Shown here: positions 1-8,101 of the stretch, in pieces | Layout: each line of letters opens with the position of its first letter | Position numbering within the stretch: position 1 is the stretch's first letter | DNA from: Sphingobacteriia bacterium | Lineage (GTDB): Bacteria > Bacteroidota > Bacteroidia > Chitinophagales > Chitinophagaceae | NCBI GenBank assembly: GCA_947452295.1 | Contig: CANGCK010000024.1 | Coordinates: 1-47,163 of the forward strand | DNA: 47,163 bases | Direction: 5' to 3' | Position numbers and translations under genes: made by a program | Notes under the pieces: model-generated | What the model saw: the letters and a program-made list of their open reading frames with translations, nothing else | Database searches by the model: none | Told to the model about the DNA's origin: nothing

Positions 1-75
1 ACTTAAAGAACTGTTAATCAACCCGTTACATCATCCCTTCTCTCACCCCTCACCACCCTTTCCCCTAACGGGCTG

Positions 76-106
76 CAAAGATAATAACTTTTAACTCCTA
101 ACCAAA
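76..106 (-). promoter_or_regulatory. Bacteroidota-type promoter reading off the left edge
   Basis: On the minus strand there is TTTG (106-103), a 19-nt spacer and TATCTTTG (83-76), an exact match to the Bacteroidota TTTG-N19-TAnnTTTG consensus. The expected start is near 71. No open frame follows in the remaining 70 nt, so the transcript continues out of the window. It runs into an AGTTCTTTAA stretch at its far end that resembles leaders seen before 16S genes in this phylum; that last point is a guess. Confidence 0.6.
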
Positions 107-139
107 TTTTTTATCATCTATTTCAAAAACTTTATTGAT

Positions 140-1645
140 TTAATTTGAAGTACTCAATTCAAAAAAATCGTTTACATCTTTTTTAAATTTAATCAGTGAA
201 GGTTTATGTATGTAATACATATGGCCAGACTCATAAAAATAGCTATGTATATTCTTTCTTTGTTCAGGTCTCAGAAACATATGTTCTATATCATACTTTG
301 CTGTAAAATAAGGGGTAGCAAAATCAAAATAACCAAACCCTACATAAACTTTTAATGCAGGATTCTTTGACATCGCATCTCTTAAACTTTCTGCAACGTT
401 TAAGAATTGGTTTTGTACATTGTTATAATTCCATGGATAAACCTCTCCAAAAATATTGTAGCCATTGATGTCTTTAAAGTTTAATTCTTTTTGAAAATAA
501 TCATTAATTGCCGCTGTAAAAGGCCCATCAATATTAGCAAATGATGGATCGAAACTATTGCTTTCCCCTACGTCATCTATATCTCTTCCAGTAAACCGTG
601 CATCAAGTCTACCAATGGTTAACCCATCTTTCCTGCGCAATTCTTTATAAAACCTACTTTCCTCTACACGCAAATTGCTTTGTAGAATGTATTCTTTAGA
701 TAAACCTGTATAGTAGCTCATTTTAATTGCTATTGCTTCTTTTTCTGCATCTGTTAACCATCCCCCCTTCAATAAAGCACTTGCATAAGCTCCAATAGCA
801 AATTCTTCAGATGCTTTTAATGTTTTTTGCAAATCGACTTGTAACTCGGGTGATAATTTTTTGTGGTACCATGCAGCTGCAGTGTAAGAAGGAATGTACA
901 ATGCTCTTGGCAAATCGTTTCCAATATAATAATCATTTGTACCGAAGTTTAATACTGAAGAAATCAAGAATATCCCATTTAAGTAAATTCTATATTTATC
1001 TTGTAAAAATTTAGAGAGACCTGCCGCTCTAGTTGTTCCATAACTTTCACCTGCTAAAAATTTGGGGGAGCCCCAACGTTCGTATCTCGATAGAAAATGA
1101 CGAATAAAAGAGCCCATTGAACTTATATCTTCTATATATCCGTGAAACTGTTTAGCACTCTCACCATTTAACGGTCTACTAAAACCGGTTGACACAGGAT
1201 CAATAAAAACTAAATCTGTTTTATCTAACCAACTGTACTCATTGTTTATGTACTGATAAGGAGGACCTGCAGCTGTACCATCATCATGTAGCAATACTCT
1301 TTTTGGGCCTAAACCACCCATGTGTAACCAAACGGAAGACGAACCCGGTCCACCATTAAAAGTAAAAGTAATTGGACGCTTGTTCAACTCTTCAGATTTC
1401 TTTTTATAGTATGTAAAAAATACTTTGGCAATTGATTTACCAGTGTCATTAGGTAACATTAAATAACCTGTATACGCAGAGAAGTCTATTTTTTTTTCAG
1501 CAATCGTTACACTTCCGGAGGTAACTGTAACTGAAACACCTACGGGGGTTAATTCTTCATTAGAAAAAGCGGATGATGTAATCTTTTGTGCTGACAATTG
1601 CAACAACAAAATCAGGCTACTAGCAAAAAGTGTTACTCTTCTCAT
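140..1645 (-). CDS. Secreted S10 family serine carboxypeptidase
   Basis: This 501-residue protein is a secreted alpha/beta-hydrolase peptidase of family S10, expected to remove C-terminal residues from peptides in the periplasm or outside the cell. A signal peptide covers about residues 1-20 (RR, then a leucine-rich core ending SAQ). The oxyanion-hole motif NGGPGSSS lies at 97-104. The nucleophile elbow GESYG places the catalytic serine at 201. The D in YFDFATP (about 441) and the H in ESGHM (about 475) complete the triad. The ATG at 1645 is followed directly by the signal peptide, which fixes the start. The next gene upstream on the same strand ends about 70 nt away, so co-transcription is possible. 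Natural substrates of bacterial S10 enzymes are poorly known; the family call is firm but the role is open. Confidence 0.93.
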   Translation of the reverse strand: MRRVTLFASSLILLLQLSAQKITSSAFSNEELTPVGVSVTVTSGSVTIAEKKIDFSAYTGYLMLPNDTGKSIAKVFFTYYKKKSEELNKRPITFTFNGGPGSSSVWLHMGGLGPKRVLLHDDGTAAGPPYQYINNEYSWLDKTDLVFIDPVSTGFSRPLNGESAKQFHGYIEDISSMGSFIRHFLSRYERWGSPKFLAGESYGTTRAAGLSKFLQDKYRIYLNGIFLISSVLNFGTNDYYIGNDLPRALYIPSYTAAAWYHKKLSPELQVDLQKTLKASEEFAIGAYASALLKGGWLTDAEKEAIAIKMSYYTGLSKEYILQSNLRVEESRFYKELRRKDGLTIGRLDARFTGRDIDDVGESNSFDPSFANIDGPFTAAINDYFQKELNFKDINGYNIFGEVYPWNYNNVQNQFLNVAESLRDAMSKNPALKVYVGFGYFDFATPYFTAKYDIEHMFLRPEQRKNIHSYFYESGHMYYIHKPSLIKFKKDVNDFFELSTSN

Positions 1646-1716
1646 AATAGATTTAATATTAAATTAAACAAAGCAAAGTGAAGCTAATTCAACTTTACGT
1701 ACAGATACAAAATTAT

Positions 1717-3390
1717 TTATTTTCTTCCAAGTACTTCAATATCAAACACTAAAACACTATTGGGTGGTATGGCTTTACTTCTACTTTTAATAGAATAGGC
1801 CAATACCGAAGGAATGATGAGCCGGATTTTACCACCAACCCTGCAAATAGGCAATCCTAATTGCCAACCTTTAATAAGTCTATTTAAGGGGAATATTGCT
1901 GGGCTGCTTTTTGTTTGATCAAATACTGTTCCGTCTGTCAATAAACTTCCTTTATAATTAACAGTTACTGTATCAGTGATTTTGATGTTTTCCCCCCATC
2001 CATCTTTCAATATTTGATAATATACCCCACCAATATTTCCTGTAGTATCGATTTTTTTATTATTGATTGATTGATGAATCAATTCAATATCTTTCTTAAA
2101 CTGAGCAGCTTCATCCAGATTTTTTGTAAGGTCGATGACAGGTTTCTGGTTGGATGATTTTCTGGTGATTAGCTCTCCATATTTAGCGGTAGGCATTTTA
2201 AATCCGCCATTCCATAATAAAAAACGGGTAGAATCTATGTTTACACCATAATCTAATCTATGACCAGCTTTTCCGGTAGCATCAAAAGAAAAATTACTCT
2301 TCAATAATTCAATCCATTGACCATTCTCATTTTGAATATATTGATTACCATAATAAGCTTTTCGAACAAGTTGACCATTTACTCCATCAAAATTTTCATT
2401 AAAAGAATATAGATTTTGCAGTGTATTACCATCATAAGGGGCTTTGAAACTAGCAATTAATTTCCAACATTGGGAAGAAGATTCAAAAAAGTAACCAGTA
2501 TAAATTGTAGATGCTGATGCACTATCAGCTAGTGCAGTTACAAGAAATTTGTAGGTTAAATTTACTTGCCAGGGATATACCCAATGACTATGACCACCAG
2601 TACCTTCATTGCCAAAATCATTTGTAATTACCCCCTCACCCTTTGCTATTAATTTTACTTTATTTTCATCGGGTACTTTATTCCGATCACTTGCTTCATT
2701 ACCAGCATCCCAAACAGAGAAAATAACTCTTCGCTCCGTTGGAGAATTTACTTGAATGCCAAAATACCCCCTGCTAAACCCACATGCCATATAAAAACTG
2801 TGCACTAGGTCAGCATTATTTGGGACGGTAACTTCATTATAAAAAGCAATTGCTTTTAAGTTATTGGGCAATGTATATTTTAAATGAACAGATGGGGCAT
2901 TTCTCCTTGCTACAGGATTAACAATAATATCATTAGCCGAAGGCCCAGCAAGCTCAATGGACTGAATTTCGGCAATATAATTTTTAACCGGCGATAATGA
3001 TTTTAGTTTAATCTGATAGAATCCAGTATCAATTAACATCACCTCTCCTACATGAACTAATTGATACTTAGGTGATATTGGTACATGAATAGTAAATGAT
3101 TTACCCGCTACTTGTAATTGTATTGAACCAGTAAAACGAATATTTTTTAGGTTGACGGCAATTTTTAATTTTCCTGTTTTGCCTGTATAAAAATAATAAC
3201 TGATTTGAGTTTTGGGATTTTTCCAATTAATTAACCCTTTATTTTCAGCAAACATTTCTACTGAATCTCCCTCATTCGGAATAGCATATCCAGTATAACC
3301 GGGGATAACTTTCTTTTGAGCAACAAGCGCAGTGGTGAATAAGCAACAAGCAATGATGACAAAATTTCGATACATATTTAATCCAATCAT
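1717..3390 (-). CDS. DUF5077/DUF3472 protein fused to an FKBP-type peptidyl-prolyl isomerase
   Basis: This exported multidomain protein starts with a signal peptide (MYRNFVIIACC... ending LVAQ). Next comes a beta-rich DUF5077-like part, then a DUF3472-like core of about 150-400 with the typical aromatic and glycine-rich segment (GTGGHSHWVYPWQ). The last 100 residues form an FKBP domain (VTVNYKGSLLTDGTVFDQT ... GWQLGLP ... IPSVLAYS), which catalyses cis-trans isomerisation of Xaa-Pro bonds. The in-frame TTG at 3396 is an unlikely start. ATG codons at 3390 or 3375 are better, and 3375 places the signal peptide right at the N-terminus. The start region faces the TetR palindrome across about 30 nt, so shared control with the efflux operon is possible. 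The function of DUF3472 is not known to me; the fusion suggests a secreted enzyme or binding protein with an attached folding helper. Confidence 0.85.
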   Translation of the reverse strand: MIGLNMYRNFVIIACCLFTTALVAQKKVIPGYTGYAIPNEGDSVEMFAENKGLINWKNPKTQISYYFYTGKTGKLKIAVNLKNIRFTGSIQLQVAGKSFTIHVPISPKYQLVHVGEVMLIDTGFYQIKLKSLSPVKNYIAEIQSIELAGPSANDIIVNPVARRNAPSVHLKYTLPNNLKAIAFYNEVTVPNNADLVHSFYMACGFSRGYFGIQVNSPTERRVIFSVWDAGNEASDRNKVPDENKVKLIAKGEGVITNDFGNEGTGGHSHWVYPWQVNLTYKFLVTALADSASASTIYTGYFFESSSQCWKLIASFKAPYDGNTLQNLYSFNENFDGVNGQLVRKAYYGNQYIQNENGQWIELLKSNFSFDATGKAGHRLDYGVNIDSTRFLLWNGGFKMPTAKYGELITRKSSNQKPVIDLTKNLDEAAQFKKDIELIHQSINNKKIDTTGNIGGVYYQILKDGWGENIKITDTVTVNYKGSLLTDGTVFDQTKSSPAIFPLNRLIKGWQLGLPICRVGGKIRLIIPSVLAYSIKSRSKAIPPNSVLVFDIEVLGRK

Positions 3391-3420
3391 AGTCAAACTT
3401 AATAAAAGAAAAGGAAAAAC

Positions 3421-3461
3421 AATTTAAACATTTGTTTAAATTAAACAAATGTTTAAATTTG
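3421..3461 (+). promoter_or_regulatory. Efflux operon promoter embedded in a TetR-type palindromic operator
   Basis: Two perfect 18-nt inverted arms, aatttaaacatttgttta (3421-3438) and its complement (3442-3459), flank a 3-nt centre. Inside them lies a complete Bacteroidota promoter: TTTG at 3431-3434, a 19-nt spacer, and TAAATTTG at 3454-3461, with an expected start near 3466, 15 nt before the tetR ATG. A repressor bound to the palindrome would cover both promoter boxes, so autoregulation by the adjacent TetR protein is the natural reading. By symmetry a degraded minus-strand version (TAAATTG, with TTTG 19 nt upstream) points at the DUF3472-FKBP gene. Confidence 0.8.
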
Positions 3462-3480
3462 CTGTTGTAACTCGAGAAAA

Positions 3481-4098
3481 ATGCACCAAGACAAGCGAGA
3501 ACATATTATTACCAAAGCTATTGAGCTATTTGCAGAGAAGGGATTTGAGGGTAGCTCTATAAGAGACTTGGCCTCCATTGCAGATGTTAATATTGCGATG
3601 GTGAATTATTATTTCGGGTCGAAAGAAAAATTGTATGAAGCAGTGATTGAGAAGCGGGTGCTTTACATGAGAGATTTCATAGACAATGTTTTATCAAATA
3701 CATCATTATCGTTGATTGATCAATTAGACTTAATTATAGATGGATTTGTTAATCGTTTTTTATCGGATCCATTGTATCACAGGGTACTCCAGCAAGAGTT
3801 ACTCGTTTCAAAAAGAGCGCAAATGCATCAGCGTATTATTGAACTTATCATCAAAAATGCTAAAGATGTAATTAATATTATTGAAAAAGGAATTCGAAAT
3901 AAAGAATTCAAAAAAGCTGATCCGGAATTAATATTTGCTTCAATACTTGGAACCATTAGTCAGGTGATGTTATCAAAAACTTTATGTAATTGCTTAATGG
4001 AGAAACCAATAGAATTTAATCCATACGCAGATAAAAAAATTCAACAAAGATTATCCGCACATATAAAACAATTCGTTCACGCTCTTCTAACTAAATAA
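3481..4098 (+). CDS. TetR/AcrR family transcriptional regulator
   Basis: This 205-residue repressor-type regulator has an N-terminal TetR helix-turn-helix at about residues 8-55 (ITKAIELFAEKGFEGSSIRDLA ... MVNYYFGSKEKLYEAV, the classic YYFGSKE recognition segment). A helical ligand-sensing and dimer domain follows. It is the first gene of a four-gene cluster with HlyD, DHA2 and TolC proteins, 5 nt ahead of the HlyD gene. It therefore most likely senses a compound exported by that pump and represses its own operon through the palindrome at 3421-3459. The ligand cannot be read from the sequence. Confidence 0.93.
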   Translation: MHQDKREHIITKAIELFAEKGFEGSSIRDLASIADVNIAMVNYYFGSKEKLYEAVIEKRVLYMRDFIDNVLSNTSLSLIDQLDLIIDGFVNRFLSDPLYHRVLQQELLVSKRAQMHQRIIELIIKNAKDVINIIEKGIRNKEFKKADPELIFASILGTISQVMLSKTLCNCLMEKPIEFNPYADKKIQQRLSAHIKQFVHALLTK

Positions 4099-4103
4099 AC
4101 AAT

Positions 4104-5150
4104 ATGGAACAAAGAAGTACTGATTTAAACAAAAAAAAGTCGCCGATTAAACTCATTATTTTATTATCGGTATTGAGTGTAGGAGCTTTTATTGGATTTA
4201 AAAAGGTAAGGTTTGCACTTACCCATGAAACAACCGATAATGCGCAGGTTGAAACTCAGATTACTCCGGTACTACCTAGAGTAGCGGGGTATGTTAAAAA
4301 TATCACTGTAAAAGATTACGATAGTGTAAAGGCTGGTGATTTGTTAGTTGAATTAGATGATGCTGAACTACAAGCCCAACTAAATGAAATGGAAGCAGAT
4401 TATAAGCAAGCTGAAGTAGATATCATACAGGCAAAAGCCAATTTAAATAATGCCATTGTTTCTTTAAAAGTAAATAAGGGTAACCTTGAATTAAGTGATG
4501 CTAAGAATGCGAAGGCATTAGCAGACTATATGCGCGATAAAAAATTGTACGAGGGAGAAGCTATTACAAAAAAACAATTAGACGATAGTAAATTTAATTA
4601 TGAGACCGCTACTAAAATAACGGCTAATTCTAAAAATGATTTAGCAACCGCCGAGAGTAGAATTGCGATATTACAATCTACTGTACAAAAAGCAGAAGCT
4701 GTAATGTCGGTAAAACGTGCTAGAATTGAACAACAACAATTAAAGATGTCGTATACCAAAGTTTATGCACCACAAGGAGGGAAAATTGGTAAAAAAACAA
4801 TAAGTATTGGCCAGTTTGTTCAAATAGGTACCCCATTGTTTTCAGTGGTTAACGATAGTACATACTGGATTGTAGCTAACTTTAAAGAGAACCAAATAAA
4901 ATCTTTAATACCAGGAAAAAAAGTTCAAATTGAAATTGATGCATATCCCGACTTAAAATTAACTGGAACAGTTGCTAGTTTAAGTGAAGCCACGGGTGCA
5001 AAATTTGCATTATTACCCCCTGATAATTCAAGTGGCAATTTTGTAAAAGTAACACAACGAGTACCAGTAAAGATTTGGATTGATGACATTCAAAAAACGA
5101 AACATTTATTAAGAGCTGGATTAAGTGTAAGCATTATCGCCGAAAATTAA
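4104..5150 (+). CDS. HlyD/EmrA-type periplasmic adaptor of a tripartite efflux pump
   Basis: This 348-residue membrane-fusion protein links the inner-membrane transporter to the outer-membrane channel. One N-terminal membrane anchor (about 16-32) is followed by a split biotinyl-lipoyl-like domain (TDNAQVETQITPVLPRVAGYV ... VKAGDLLVELDD). Next is a long alpha-helical hairpin rich in A/K/E/Q (about 85-200), then the second lipoyl half and a beta-barrel (YAPQGGKIGKKTISIGQFVQIGTPLFSVV). The TDNAQV signature is typical of EmrA-like adaptors working with DHA2 transporters, which matches the next gene. The operon order is tetR-hlyD-MFS-tolC with gaps of 5, 13 and 9 nt. Confidence 0.94.
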   Translation: MEQRSTDLNKKKSPIKLIILLSVLSVGAFIGFKKVRFALTHETTDNAQVETQITPVLPRVAGYVKNITVKDYDSVKAGDLLVELDDAELQAQLNEMEADYKQAEVDIIQAKANLNNAIVSLKVNKGNLELSDAKNAKALADYMRDKKLYEGEAITKKQLDDSKFNYETATKITANSKNDLATAESRIAILQSTVQKAEAVMSVKRARIEQQQLKMSYTKVYAPQGGKIGKKTISIGQFVQIGTPLFSVVNDSTYWIVANFKENQIKSLIPGKKVQIEIDAYPDLKLTGTVASLSEATGAKFALLPPDNSSGNFVKVTQRVPVKIWIDDIQKTKHLLRAGLSVSIIAEN

Positions 5151-5163
5151 AATTTGTAGAATT

Positions 5164-6738
5164 ATGGCAACCCCAAAAGGTTTTGCGAAAGCCATTATTA
5201 TCATTACAACAGTTTCTGCTGCTGTAATGGAATTAATAGATACATCAATCATAAACGTTGCATTAACAGACATGAGTGGCAGCTTAGGTGTTAATATTGA
5301 AGACATCAGCTGGGTTATCACGTCATATGCAATTGCAAATGTTATTATCATACCCTTAACGGGTTTTCTAGCTGCATACTTTGGAAGGAAAAATTATTAT
5401 TTAGCTTCGATGATCATATTTACAATTGCGTCTTACTTATGTGGTCAATCATCAAGTTTGTTGGAAATAGTTATTTGGCGTTTTATACAAGGTGTAGGCG
5501 GAGGGGCACTATTATCTACTTCCCAATCAATACTTTTCGATGCATTTGAACCAAAAGATAGAGGTAAAGCAGCCGGATTATTTGGAATGGGTTTAATTCT
5601 TGGACCAACGTTGGGGCCAACATTAGGTGGTTATATAATGCAACATTTTAGTTGGCCGCTAATATTTATGATTAATATTCCTATTGGTATTATCGCAACT
5701 ATTCTCTCCTATATTTTTGTTGAGAAATTAGATAATGAGGGGAAAAATAAATCCGCTATTCATATAGATTATTTAGGTATTGGACTATTGGCAGCATTTA
5801 TAAGCTGCATACAATTTGTATTGGAAAGAGGTCAAAGTGAGGATTGGTTTAATAGTGAATCGATCAGGATTTGTTCTGCTGTTGCAATTATTTCTTTTAT
5901 TGCATTTATATGGCAAGAATTACGCATAAAAAATCCGGCAGTTAATATTCGATTATTAGGTAACAGAAACTTAGCATTCACTAGTATTTTTACTTTTATC
6001 GCAGGCATTGGTTTATTTACATCTGTATTTGTATATCCCATACTCGCTCAACGTGTACTTGGCTTTACAGCATACGAAACGGGTTTAACATTATTAGCGC
6101 CCACATTAGCAGGAGTGTTGGCAATGCCCATAATGGGGATATTGATGAGTAAGGGTGTTTCACCTGTTCCATTTGTTACAATTGGATTTATTCTATTTAC
6201 TTGTTACGCTTTTATGAATGCCGGCATTAGTTCGGATATAGGTAGAAATGATTTATTTTTTCCCTTCATACTCCGTGCTTTAGGCATTGCAATGTGTCAA
6301 TTACCACTAATCAACCAAGCAGTGGCAGGCCTGCATCCAAAAGACTATGCAACAGGAATTGGCATAAACAATATGATTCGGCAGTTGGGCGGCGCAACGG
6401 GTATAGCAATTGCCAATAATTATATATCGCAACGTTATGCGCAACACAGAATGGACTTGGTAAGTAATATGCAAAATGGACAAGCGCAGGTAAATGGGAT
6501 TGCTCAAAATATCATAGCAAAAACAGGTGATATTGCAGTAATTGCCAACAATAAAGCACTTGCAGTAGTAAATGCATCTGTTGAGCGCCAATCGTATTTT
6601 TTATCCTATTTAGACACACTTCGACTAATTGGAATATTTTTTATAATAGCGCTACCATTGGTATTATTTTTAAGAACAAAAAAGAAAACAGCTGCTGAGT
6701 TAGAGGCTTCGTTAAAAGCTGCTAGTGAGGCACATTAA
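5164..6738 (+). CDS. DHA2 family drug:proton antiporter (EmrB-like MFS)
   Basis: This 524-residue protein has about 14 predicted membrane segments, the size and topology of the DHA2 (14-TM) branch of the major facilitator superfamily. Diagnostic segments are MELIDTSIINVAL in the first helix, SWVITSYAIANVIIIPLTGFLAAYFGRK around loop 2-3, and the antiporter motif C-like GLGLILGPTLGPTLGG region. It should export hydrophobic drugs or toxic metabolites in exchange for protons. It works with the adaptor encoded just upstream and the TolC channel just downstream. A soluble loop before the last helix (about 430-490) and a lysine/glutamate C-terminal tail are cytosolic or periplasmic extensions of no clear role. 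Confidence 0.94.
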   Translation: MATPKGFAKAIIIITTVSAAVMELIDTSIINVALTDMSGSLGVNIEDISWVITSYAIANVIIIPLTGFLAAYFGRKNYYLASMIIFTIASYLCGQSSSLLEIVIWRFIQGVGGGALLSTSQSILFDAFEPKDRGKAAGLFGMGLILGPTLGPTLGGYIMQHFSWPLIFMINIPIGIIATILSYIFVEKLDNEGKNKSAIHIDYLGIGLLAAFISCIQFVLERGQSEDWFNSESIRICSAVAIISFIAFIWQELRIKNPAVNIRLLGNRNLAFTSIFTFIAGIGLFTSVFVYPILAQRVLGFTAYETGLTLLAPTLAGVLAMPIMGILMSKGVSPVPFVTIGFILFTCYAFMNAGISSDIGRNDLFFPFILRALGIAMCQLPLINQAVAGLHPKDYATGIGINNMIRQLGGATGIAIANNYISQRYAQHRMDLVSNMQNGQAQVNGIAQNIIAKTGDIAVIANNKALAVVNASVERQSYFLSYLDTLRLIGIFFIIALPLVLFLRTKKKTAAELEASLKAASEAH

Positions 6739-6747
6739 ACTACGTAT

Positions 6748-8043
6748 ATGAGAAAGACAATCATACTCCTTATTTTCAGTATAATAGCAAATAAGTGTAC
6801 AGCACAGGTTCAGGTTAATCAAGAATTAAAGCAATTAGTGCAGCAATCTTTTGCGTATTTCCCAAAAATAAATGAAGCAGAAAATGCAATAGTTTTAGCC
6901 AGCGAAAAACTTACGTTAAACCAACTTGCAAATTCACCCCAAGTTAATGGAGTTGGCAATTATACATTTATTCAGCCGGTTGCAAAAGTATTATTTCCTG
7001 TGAATGGTGTAGAAAAAGCATTTCAATTTCAACCGGAACATAATTTATATACCAATATAAATGCCAATTACACGATTGCTGATTTTGGAAGATTAAAGGC
7101 CGCTTTAGAGAGGGCAAAAGATGATATATTATTTGCTAAACATAATATTGATCAACTAAAACATCAATTGGCCATTCAAGTCTCTTCTATTTATTACACT
7201 ATTTGTTATTTACAAAAGGCCATAAGTTTACAGGACAGCATAATTTATGTTTTAGAAGAAAATAAAAAAATTGTTACTACTAAATTATCCGATGGAGATG
7301 GGCTAAAATTAGATCTACTGAATATTCAAGCAAATATTGACAATGAATCAAACAGAAAAATAGATTTAATCACTTCTTTAGAAAAACAACAGAACTTACT
7401 ACAATATTTAACTGGAAGTAATGTTATAAAAGGGGATCAATTTGATTTTGATATTTCAATTAATCCATTAAAGGACACGACGCAATCGTTTATAGATCAA
7501 CAACCTGATTTTTGGTTAATCAATGATAGAATTCAACAAATTAAACATGATATTTCAATAACCGCATTACAAGACAACCCATTAATAAATCTCAATGCGG
7601 GAGCAGGTTTTAGGAATGGTATTCAACCAGAAATCGCACAATTCAAATTCAATTATTTAGCGGGTGTTTCGTTAGTAGTTCCTATATATACCGGCGGCAA
7701 AACGAAACAACAAATTAAAGTACAACAAACCTTATTGAAACAACAAGAACTTGCATTAAATTCATTACAGCACAATTACAAAAAAGATATTCAACAAGCC
7801 TATACAGATATAACTGCTAATGTATCTAGAATTGTGAATACTAATGGACAAATTGAGCAAGCAAAATATGCCGAACAATTGGCCACATTCCGTTATAAAA
7901 ACGGAGTGGGTACCAACCTTGAACTGATGAATGCTGTTACTAATGTTCAACGGGCTACTTTAACAAAATTACAGTATCAATTCCAACTTTGTTTAGCAAA
8001 GGTTGAATTAGCCAAGTTGATTGGAGAAAAGTATTGGCAATAA
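6748..8043 (+). CDS. TolC family outer-membrane efflux channel
   Basis: This 431-residue protein has an N-terminal signal peptide (MRKTIILLIFSIIANKCTAQ) and two outer-membrane-factor repeats. The first runs about 30-215 and the second about 240-430. Each carries the long heptad-like helices of the trimeric alpha-barrel; the second begins near QPDFWLINDRIQQIKHDISI and includes VPIYTGGKTKQQIKVQQTLLKQQE. It should form the exit duct for the pump encoded by the three preceding genes. It is the last gene of the operon, and mgtE starts 58 nt later, so read-through is possible though no terminator hairpin was seen. Confidence 0.93.
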   Translation: MRKTIILLIFSIIANKCTAQVQVNQELKQLVQQSFAYFPKINEAENAIVLASEKLTLNQLANSPQVNGVGNYTFIQPVAKVLFPVNGVEKAFQFQPEHNLYTNINANYTIADFGRLKAALERAKDDILFAKHNIDQLKHQLAIQVSSIYYTICYLQKAISLQDSIIYVLEENKKIVTTKLSDGDGLKLDLLNIQANIDNESNRKIDLITSLEKQQNLLQYLTGSNVIKGDQFDFDISINPLKDTTQSFIDQQPDFWLINDRIQQIKHDISITALQDNPLINLNAGAGFRNGIQPEIAQFKFNYLAGVSLVVPIYTGGKTKQQIKVQQTLLKQQELALNSLQHNYKKDIQQAYTDITANVSRIVNTNGQIEQAKYAEQLATFRYKNGVGTNLELMNAVTNVQRATLTKLQYQFQLCLAKVELAKLIGEKYWQ

Positions 8044-8101
8044 TATTTATCGATAATTATTTTTAGTAAAAGATGTAAATATTTCTGGTTAAATTGCAAA
8101 C

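Noticed and set aside
811..1014. Plus-strand open frame inside the S10 peptidase gene.
   Set aside because: Antisense to a well supported gene with intact catalytic motifs; no start signal.
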